DNA from: a virus
Length of the DNA: 25,947 bases
Strand: one strand, 5' to 3'
Virus record (IMG/VR): IMGVR_UViG_3300025309_000048
Coordinates: 1 to 25,947 of that record
Position numbers and translations under genes: made by a program. Positions 12,030 to 17,132 of this stretch are shown piece by piece (within the stretch, counting starts at the first letter, position 1; every line of letters starts with the position of its first letter). The notes below the pieces were generated by a model that was given only the letters and a program-made list of their open reading frames with translations, made no database searches and was not told the origin of the DNA.

Positions 12030-12605
12030 TTACTCCTCGCTGTCAATCCAATCTTTCGGTGGGCTGAAGTCAGTTATAGTTGATATTTCTGACTCGGTGA
12101 TGTTTGGATCATGGAATTCTGACGGTTTGGGAAGTGGTTTTCTTGTTTGCAAAGATAGCTCTATTTGTGTATCAAGCTCTTTATCTTTTAATTCTTGTGC
12201 TTCTTTTAATACATGTTCACGTCTGAGCTGTTCAAAGAGTCTGGTATCTTCAATATCTCTTTGTATTTGTTGGGCTGATTTCTGTGCCTGGGCTTTTATC
12301 TGTAATGATTGTTGTGCCTGGAATGGTTGTTGAGCTTTTGCTTGTGCCATAATGTTTTGTATGGTTGTGTATGGGTCTATTTGGTCTACCTGCAGTGTAT
12401 TGATTAACTTGATTGCGTTTATGTCTGCTTGAGCGCATTCTAATGATGTATGGATGGAGTGCTTTGATATCCAGTCAATGATTATTAATTTTGCTGCCTG
12501 GGATAGCGATGCTATTGGTTGGTTGGGTTCTAAGGTTACAAGGATTCTTAATGCTTTGGCTAGTTGGTAATGATTTAGGCGAAATGACATGTGTGGGCTT
12601 GACAT
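12030..12605 (-). CDS. Ribbon-helix-helix-like protein with long coiled tail, 191 aa
   Basis: Residues 1-48 (MSSPHMSFRLNHYQLAKALR, then LVTLEPN and SLSQAAKLIIIDWISK) align with the 93-aa protein at 8514-8795 and suit a strand-helix-helix DNA-binding domain. From about 85 to 150 the sequence is Gln/Ala/Lys-rich helix (AQAKAQQPFQAQQSLQIKAQ), likely a coiled coil for oligomerisation. The C-terminus is acidic and proline-containing. The gene borders the iteron array at 12657-13176, and two octamers (12668-12675, 12689-12696) lie beside and inside its likely promoter at 12677-12705. Autoregulation by binding the octamers is therefore a reasonable inference. Centromere-binding ribbon-helix-helix proteins such as ParG and omega act in this way, but no ParA partner is visible here. 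Confidence 0.75.
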   Translation of the reverse strand: MSSPHMSFRLNHYQLAKALRILVTLEPNQPIASLSQAAKLIIIDWISKHSIHTSLECAQADINAIKLINTLQVDQIDPYTTIQNIMAQAKAQQPFQAQQSLQIKAQAQKSAQQIQRDIEDTRLFEQLRREHVLKEAQELKDKELDTQIELSLQTRKPLPKPSEFHDPNITESEISTITDFSPPKDWIDSEE

Positions 12606-12676
12606 AATGGTTGCTCCGTTGGTTGAGGTTTGTTGTTACCGGGCGTTTTGTGTCCGGTTGGTACGGTTTGGTGACG

Positions 12677-12705
12677 GTTTAACACGGGTTGGTGCCATTT
12701 GTCAA
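12677..12705 (-). promoter_or_regulatory. Candidate promoter (TTGACA, 17 bp, TTAAAC) with embedded iterons
   Basis: On the minus strand a perfect -35 TTGACA (12705-12700) is 17 bp from TTAAAC (12682-12677), a weak -10. An iteron at 12689-12696 lies in the spacer and another at 12668-12675 adjoins the -10. It is placed to drive the 191-aa gene. Confidence 0.55.
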
Positions 12706-12874
12706 GGGTTTGGTGCCTGGTGGTGCCGTTTTTGGTGATTGGTGGTAATGTTTTGGTGACGGTTGGTGACAGGATGCTTGTGTAAGTGGTTGATATTGTT
12801 GGGGAATTTTAGGGCTGTGTACGGTTGGTGCCAAAAGAGTCCGTGCGTACACCTCCCCCCGACCATTCTATTTA

Positions 12875-12900
12875 AGTATTTAAAAAAAAAATTAAATACT
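12875..12900. other. A-tract palindrome between C-rich runs (possible unwinding element)
   Basis: AGTATTTAA (12875-12883) and TTAAATACT (12892-12900) flank a run of A. C-rich blocks sit on both sides (12853-12860 and around 12909-12919). An AT-rich, easily melted segment inside an iteron array is typical of DNA unwinding elements. No DnaA box (TTATCCACA) was seen nearby. Confidence 0.5.
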
Positions 12901-13252
12901 AAAACAGACCCCCTCTCCCTTCACGACACAGGGGGGTGGTGTACGGTTGGACACTATTGGACACTTTTGGACACACAGGCACGCAAGTATTTGAAATGAT
13001 TACCTTTTTCTAACGTACCTGTGGCCATCTGGTGCCAATAGATGTTAATGTGGTGACAGGTGGTGCCAATTATGTGTGTTCATCCGGTGCCAGGTGTTTA
13101 TGTTTGGTGTACGTCTGGTGCCAATTATGTGTGTCCATGTGGTTACGTTTGGTTACGTTTGTCCTCACCTGGACACCTTTGAATACACTATATCCTGTTC
13201 ACCATCGAACGCCCATACAACCATCATCTAATCACTAATCATGCAATTCAGT

Positions 13253-13353
13253 TTGTTAGGCAATTTACAGGTTGTTAGGCATTAGCAATAAGAAAAAGCC
13301 CGAAAAGGTTACAGGAACCTAATCAGGCTAAGATTAAAGCCAGGTTGTTAGGC
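13253..13353. repeat. Three copies of TTGTTAGGC
   Basis: TTGTTAGGC occurs at 13253-13261, 13272-13280 and 13345-13353; the last two share a longer CAGGTTGTTAGGC (13268-13280, 13341-13353). The third copy forms part of the rightward terminator hairpin. They may be a second protein-binding repeat at the edge of the iteron region. Confidence 0.45.
13289..13329 (-). terminator. Intrinsic terminator, leftward
   Basis: On the minus strand AGCCTGATTAGGTT pairs with AACCTTTTCGGGCT over 12 of 14 positions around a CCTGT loop and is followed by TTTTTCTTATT. It lies downstream of the gene at 13361-13576 and would stop most leftward transcripts before the iteron region, so the genes left of it need their own promoters. 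Confidence 0.7.
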
Positions 13354-13359
13354 TTTTTT
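13336..13359 (+). terminator. Intrinsic terminator, rightward
   Basis: AAAGCC (13336-13341) and GGCTTT (13351-13356) form a stem followed by T to 13359. It could block any rightward transcript leaving the iteron region before it opposes the leftward genes. Confidence 0.5.
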
Positions 13360-13360
13360 A

Positions 13361-13576
13361 TTAACGAGTTAGTTCAATACAAATGCCTGTCTGAATGGCC
13401 TTGTTGTATCGTTCAGGCATCAGGCCAAGATACTTCAGCACACGAGAAACATTGTGGCAATCCTGGCATAATATGCACCTAACAACTTTCATTTCTTCTC
13501 GATCTGAAGTAAGCTTAATCGCTTTAGCAAAACTAATTCCGTATGTAACATCTTTTGAGAGTTTGGAAATTTTCAT
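13361..13576 (-). CDS. Small cysteine-cluster protein, 71 aa
   Basis: The middle contains CILCQDCHN near residues 34-42 (C-x2-C-x2-C-H), a compact possible zinc site. It is followed by a helix (VSRVLKYLGLMPERYNKAI) of helix-turn-helix or initiator-like appearance, ending QTGICIELTR. The start ATG overlaps the stop of the 42-aa gene by four bases (ATGA), with GGTGA upstream. The family is not recognised. It is the last gene before the leftward terminator. Confidence 0.75.
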   Translation of the reverse strand: MKISKLSKDVTYGISFAKAIKLTSDREEMKVVRCILCQDCHNVSRVLKYLGLMPERYNKAIQTGICIELTR

Positions 13577-13701
13577 GATGCTTTCACCAGGTGGAAGTCA
13601 ACTTCATTAAATTGCATATACCATGCTTCGATTACCCACTCAGGCAGGTATGGAGCGGATTTGCGATTAAAGAAACTTATGAAACGTTTTGAATATTTCA
13701 T
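13573..13701 (-). CDS. Unknown small protein, 42 aa
   Basis: The ATG at 13699-13701 has a strong GGAGGTG seven bases upstream. The protein (MKYSKRFISFFNRKSAPYLP, then EWVIEAWYMQFNEVDF) is basic at the N-terminus and rich in aromatic residues. Its stop overlaps the start of the next gene, showing coupling. The family is not recognised. Confidence 0.65.
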   Translation of the reverse strand: MKYSKRFISFFNRKSAPYLPEWVIEAWYMQFNEVDFHLVKAS

Positions 13702-13716
13702 GCTTGCACCTCCAGG

Positions 13717-13747
13717 CTCGGGCATAACCGCTATGATTATGCCCGAG
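13717..13747. repeat. Perfect 11-bp hairpin downstream of the 137-aa gene
   Basis: CTCGGGCATAA (13717-13727) and TTATGCCCGAG (13737-13747) form a perfect stem with a 9-base loop just after the stop of the gene at 13760-14173. There is no T-run, so it may stabilise the mRNA end or only partly terminate. Its core is shared with the hairpin at 11973-12014. Confidence 0.55.
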
Positions 13748-13759
13748 GTTAGATGGTTG

Positions 13760-14173
13760 CTAATTATTTACTTGCATACCTGCGATGATTACTGCAAGTT
13801 GTTCCGGGCTAAGTTTGGCCATAGCTTCAATGGCTTTTTGCTCGTCACTCTTGGCACTTGCCGGACGTTCAGCAGCTTCCCATTTCATCTTGTCCACGTT
13901 CTCTTGTCCAAGCGCAGCCGACCATTCAGCACCTTTCTTTGTGGCTTTGAAGGTTGCTCGTGCATCAATCAACTTTGCCTGTACTCCTTTCTGCAAACAT
14001 GCATGCAGACATCCGCTTTCCTTTGCCCATGCAACCAACTTTTCTTCATCGCTGAATTGTTCAGAGGTCGGAAAGATTGACCGGGGCAATGTATGGCTTA
14101 CCATGATACCAACTGCCGGGACTGAAGTCTCTGTTTTCAACGTATCCAGTGTTACAAATATTGACTTTGCCAT
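13760..14173 (-). CDS. Unknown 137-aa protein, first leftward early gene
   Basis: The family is not recognised. AAAGGAG lies before the ATG at 14171-14173. A beta-rich N-terminus (SIFVTLDTLKTETSVPAVG) is followed by a helical middle (EEKLVAWAKESGCLHACLQK, then GVQAKLIDARATFKATKKG). The C-terminal helix has EQKAIEAMAKLSPEQLAVI, which matches the pattern at the end of the 120-aa protein at 2782-3144. Two consensus promoters in tandem precede it and a strong hairpin follows it, so it is probably one of the most abundant early products. Codon use is more GC-rich than neighbours. A role as an early host-takeover or DNA-binding protein is possible but not shown. Confidence 0.85.
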   Translation of the reverse strand: MAKSIFVTLDTLKTETSVPAVGIMVSHTLPRSIFPTSEQFSDEEKLVAWAKESGCLHACLQKGVQAKLIDARATFKATKKGAEWSAALGQENVDKMKWEAAERPASAKSDEQKAIEAMAKLSPEQLAVIIAGMQVNN

Positions 14174-14212
14174 GATAAAACTCCTTTATGATGGGTTTAA
14201 CTCCTTATGACT

Positions 14213-14227
14213 GAGACCTTTTCTCAG
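14213..14227. promoter_or_regulatory. Inverted repeat in early leader
   Basis: CTGAG (starting at 14211) and CTCAG (ending at 14227) enclose 7 bases and lie just downstream of the expected start of the 14240-14268 promoter. This could be an operator or a leader hairpin. Confidence 0.4.
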
Positions 14228-14239
14228 CCTGTTAATTAC

Positions 14240-14268
14240 TGTATATCAACTGTGGAAAGGATTGTCAA
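14240..14268 (-). promoter_or_regulatory. Sigma-70 promoter (TTGACA, 17 bp, TATACA)
   Basis: On the minus strand TTGACA (14268-14263) is 17 bp from TATACA (14245-14240), driving the 137-aa gene and those downstream. Upstream of the -35 lies AAAATAACTC, shared with the second promoter. Confidence 0.85.
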
Positions 14269-14319
14269 GAGTTATTTTCCACCTTGTTTCATTTTCTAAT
14301 TAATTGTCCTTTCCCAATT

Positions 14320-14348
14320 ACAATAGCCCATCATGTCCAGGTTGTCAA
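14320..14348 (-). promoter_or_regulatory. Second tandem sigma-70 promoter (TTGACA, 17 bp, TATTGT)
   Basis: On the minus strand TTGACA (14348-14343) is 17 bp from TATTGT (14325-14320). The 17-bp segment covering the -35 and upstream flank (14342-14358) is repeated at 14262-14278 over the first promoter. Confidence 0.8.
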
Positions 14349-14680
14349 GAGTTATTTTGCCCCCCAGTCTGCTTGGTACAACTTGTCTGGTCATTTGCAA
14401 TATAGCCTAGTGTAACTTGCTTGAAGGCTGTCAAGGTTGCCAGGCCCATCATATTAAAATATTCTATCTGTTGAAATGTTCCACAGTTTGCCAGGATTTA
14501 TCTGCTTGCCTGGTGCATCTCTTGTGTGGTTGCGACGTATGTCGCGGGAACAATTATTATTGTGTGTAACCTGCCTGTATGTGGATGCCTCGATCCTACT
14601 GTAGTGGATTAGGGTTTCTATATAGAGTTGCGGAAACAAGCAACTTCTCATTGCCGTCAATTGGTACATATACATACCGT

Positions 14681-14695
14681 GTTCACTTATGAACA
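14681..14695. repeat. 15-bp near-palindrome shared with 23176-23190
   Basis: GTTCACTTATGAAC plus the next base is the exact reverse complement of the 15 bases at 23176-23190. Each copy is a hairpin with 5-bp arms GTTCA/TGAAC. It lies in the divergent control region 14349-14817, which otherwise shows a GCGAC/GTCGC inverted repeat at 14532-14545 and no credible gene. Confidence 0.35.
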
Positions 14696-14753
14696 GCCAG
14701 GCCAGCCATCAACTAATCGGGAACAATCATAACTAGCCAACCAGTCATCTTAG

Positions 14754-14759
14754 TATAAT
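14754..14759 (+). promoter_or_regulatory. Candidate rightward -10 box TATAAT
   Basis: A perfect TATAAT, but with no good -35 at 16-18 bp. A second TATAAT lies at about 14887-14892, also without a clear -35. One or both could start the rightward morphogenesis operon, perhaps with a phage activator. Confidence 0.35.
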
Positions 14760-14817
14760 TAGCCGAACTGTAGCCAGAATTAACTTGGCAGTCCTTACAT
14801 ATTATAGGAGGCTCAAT

Positions 14818-14871
14818 ATGATTGCCGTCATTATGGAAAAAGCAGGAAAATTAAGGCCTTATGCATTTTAA
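14818..14871 (+). CDS. Possible 17-aa leader peptide
   Basis: A perfect AGGAGG (14806-14811) sits six bases before ATG, opening a 17-codon frame (MIAVIMEKAGKLRPYAF). Its position ahead of the rightward operon suggests a leader peptide or a decayed gene. Nothing is known of its function. Confidence 0.35.
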   Translation: MIAVIMEKAGKLRPYAF

Positions 14872-14873
14872 TA

Positions 14874-14899
14874 TTGACCTTTTCACTATAATATGTCAA
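14874..14899. promoter_or_regulatory. Inverted TTGACC/TGTCAA pair around TATAAT
   Basis: TTGACC (14874-14879) and TGTCAA (14894-14899) face each other around a TATAAT. On the minus strand TTGACA with an 18-bp spacer leads to AATATT, a possible weak further leftward promoter. Alternatively the pair is an operator. Confidence 0.35.
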
Positions 14900-15018
14900 C
14901 GTAAAATAAGACAATTCCAAAAGGTTCACAACATCCATTTAACCTATTAATCCAGTAGAGCTATTTATCACTTGATTAATTTAAAGAACTGAAAAGCCAG
15001 CACCGCAACATTATCCAG

Positions 15019-15663
15019 ATGGCCTTTAACGGGTACAAAAATCAGGAGATCGCTGAGCGTCTTGGTATGGCACAATCCTCTGTATCGACAATTCTGCGTT
15101 CACCGCTTGGGCAAGCCTACTTGAATGGCCTTCAAGACAGGGCGCACGAAGCAACTTTGGACGTCCGTAAGAAGCTCGTCAGCCTCAACAAAGAAGCACT
15201 CGCAACCTTTGAACATTTGCTCAACTCTGGTTCACGCAAAGCTGTACCAGCATCCGTACAATTTAATGCAGCCAAAGATGTTCTCGATCGCAATGGGTAT
15301 AAAGCTCCAGATCGGTTGAACATCGACATGACACTGCAAACCAAAACGGATGAAGAGCTCGATGCTGAAATAGCAGCCATAGAAGAAGCTATCAATCGCA
15401 CAGGGGGTAAAAATCTTCCAGAGATTAAAAAGTCCTTACGACAAAACCTATCCTTTACGACCATTCCTCTTACCTCAGATCATGCTGTTGTCACGATGCC
15501 TGCTAACGAGGATGATTTATCTCTGGAAGATTTATTCTGTACTGAAGAACAAGAAGGACTCTTTATTCCTGATGAAGATTTTGAAGAACCCATTCTGATG
15601 GAAGACACTTCAATTTTAGAAGATTTATCATTTGACCCCTTTCACAATATTAAAAGGTCATAA
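15019..15663 (+). CDS. Terminase small subunit-like protein, 214 aa
   Basis: DNA-recognition subunit of the packaging motor, judged by position and domain. Residues 8-31 form a helix-turn-helix (NQEIAERLGMAQSSVSTIL), followed by a long helix and an acidic C-terminus (EDDLSLEDLF, IPDEDFEEP). It directly precedes and overlaps the large terminase gene. The ATG at 15019 has no clear ribosome binding site. In-frame codons upstream (ELKSQHRNIIQ before the Met) read like the missing first helix, so the true start may be a non-ATG codon near 14986. Known relatives bind the packaging site and load the large subunit. Confidence 0.8.
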   Translation: MAFNGYKNQEIAERLGMAQSSVSTILRSPLGQAYLNGLQDRAHEATLDVRKKLVSLNKEALATFEHLLNSGSRKAVPASVQFNAAKDVLDRNGYKAPDRLNIDMTLQTKTDEELDAEIAAIEEAINRTGGKNLPEIKKSLRQNLSFTTIPLTSDHAVVTMPANEDDLSLEDLFCTEEQEGLFIPDEDFEEPILMEDTSILEDLSFDPFHNIKRS

Positions 15664-17132
15664 TGATGGATCTTTCCCACCTTGATAGAGACCGCAAAGA
15701 GCAATACCTCAAACTATTGCAAGCCAAAAACATCCGGATCAAGCAAAACAAGATTGCACAATATTATCCAGATGACGGCGAGCTGAGTCGAAATAACTAT
15801 CCTAAGCACATGGCATTTTTTGCAGCCGGAGCAGACTTTTCTGAGCGTTGCATCATGGCCGCAAATCGCATAGGCAAAAGCGAAGGTATTGGTGCATACG
15901 AAACAACTCTTCATGCAACCGGCAGATATCCTGCTTGGTGGGCTGGCAAGAGATTTACCAAACCAGTTTCTATTTGGGCATGTGGTACGACCAGTACAAC
16001 TGCCAGAGATATCGTTCAGTATAAGCTGATCGGCAATCCTGAAGAGTACGGTACTGGCCTTATCCCCGAAAAATATATAATCAAAACTAGTCCGAAAGCC
16101 GGCGGAGTAGCTAATGCCATCGACATGATCTTGGTCAAGCATATTTCTGGTGGCATATCTCGTATTAAGATCAAGTCTTATGCTGAAGGACGCAAGTCTT
16201 TTGAAGGAACTGAGCAAGACCTGATCTGGCTGGACGAAGAATGTCCATTGCCAATCTATACTGAATGTATAACTCGGACCATGACGACAAATGGTTTGAT
16301 TATGCTTACATTCACTCCTCTTGAAGGCTTAACTGACACTGTTCTTCAGTTTATGCCGAATGGAAAGATTGAGGATAATCAAGAAGGTAGCAAATTCCTA
16401 ATCCAGGCGACATGGGATGATGCTCCACACCTCACCAAAGAACAGAAAGATAAACTCTGGGCAGCCCTTCCACCTCACCAACGAGACGCTAGGTCGAAGG
16501 GTGTTCCACAACTTGGGGCTGGTGCAATTTATCCAATCCTCGAATCTAATATCACTGTCGCTGATTTTGCTATTCCCGATCATTGGCTTCGCTGTTATGC
16601 GTTGGATGTTGGCTGGAAGAAGACTGCAACTGTTTGGGCAGCCACAGATCCGACTAGTAACATAACTTATCTGTATTCTGAATATTACCAGGGACAACAG
16701 TTGCCACTGATCCATGCAGATGCCATTAAGGCTCGTGGAACATGGATTCCTGGTGTGGTTGATTCAGCTGCACATGGCCGCAGTCAAGATGACGGAAAGC
16801 AACTTTTTGAACAATACCTAGGTTTAGGTCTTGACCTTGAGAATGCCAACAAATCTGTTGAAGCTGGCCTGTATGCTGTGTGGCAAATGCTGAGTACTAA
16901 CAGACTAAAAGTATTTGGTTCGTTGGTTAATTGGTTTAGTGAGTTTAGAATTTATCGCAGGGATGAGATCGGTCAGATAGTTAAGGACAAGGACCACCTT
17001 ATGGACTGTACTCGGTATTTGGTTATGTCTGGACTCAAACGTGCAATCGCTAAGCCTTATTGGGAATTTCAGGCGTGGGAAGAAAGCGAACTTTACAATC
17101 ACCAGGAAGCAAGTCTGGTTACAGGATACTAA
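15663..17132 (+). CDS. Terminase large subunit, 489 aa
   Basis: ATP-driven DNA packaging motor and nuclease. The N-terminal ATPase has a Walker A variant AANRIGKS (66-73), Walker B LIWLDE (187-192) and coupling motif TFTPLEG (216-222). The C-terminal RNase H-like nuclease begins at about DVGWKKTATVWA with further acidic positions in VVDSAAHG and KDHLMDCTRY. Length is normal for the family. The start overlaps the small-subunit stop (TAATG) with AAAGG upstream, and the stop abuts the portal start. It acts at the portal vertex to translocate and cut DNA. Confidence 0.97.
   Translation: MMDLSHLDRDRKEQYLKLLQAKNIRIKQNKIAQYYPDDGELSRNNYPKHMAFFAAGADFSERCIMAANRIGKSEGIGAYETTLHATGRYPAWWAGKRFTKPVSIWACGTTSTTARDIVQYKLIGNPEEYGTGLIPEKYIIKTSPKAGGVANAIDMILVKHISGGISRIKIKSYAEGRKSFEGTEQDLIWLDEECPLPIYTECITRTMTTNGLIMLTFTPLEGLTDTVLQFMPNGKIEDNQEGSKFLIQATWDDAPHLTKEQKDKLWAALPPHQRDARSKGVPQLGAGAIYPILESNITVADFAIPDHWLRCYALDVGWKKTATVWAATDPTSNITYLYSEYYQGQQLPLIHADAIKARGTWIPGVVDSAAHGRSQDDGKQLFEQYLGLGLDLENANKSVEAGLYAVWQMLSTNRLKVFGSLVNWFSEFRIYRRDEIGQIVKDKDHLMDCTRYLVMSGLKRAIAKPYWEFQAWEESELYNHQEASLVTGY

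Larger units (their letters stand above)
12657..13176 (+). repeat. Iteron array: about twenty TTGGTGCC-type octamers
   Basis: Copies, all in the same orientation, include TTGGTGAC at 12668, 12753, 12763; TTGGTGCC at 12689, 12710, 12825; GTGGTGCC at 12720 and 13060; GTGGTGAC at 13050; CTGGTGCC at 13029 and 13115; CCGGTGCC at 13084; TTGGACAC at 12947, 12957, 12967; CTGGACAC at 13169; and GTGGTTAC/TTGGTTAC at 13139 and 13149 (start positions). Several neighbours are exactly 10 bp apart, so they fall on one face of the helix. Related looser copies (TTGGTGAT, TTGGTGTA, TTGGTACG) fill gaps. No credible gene lies in 12606-13290. Iterons of this kind mark plasmid or phage origins, centromeres and repressor arrays. 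Confidence 0.7.

Noticed and set aside
12763-13238. Two plus-strand open frames of 78 and 68 codons in the iteron region
   Set aside because: Their Cys/Trp/Val-rich products arise from the repeated TGGTGCC/TGTGT sequence; no ribosome binding site is present.
14405-14434. Third leftward promoter from TTGACA at 14429-14434
   Set aside because: The nearest TATATT lies 24 bp away and no acceptable -10 is found at 16-18 bp.
14454-14675. Minus-strand open frame of 73 codons in the control region
   Set aside because: No ribosome binding site and an unlikely composition; the region is better read as regulatory.
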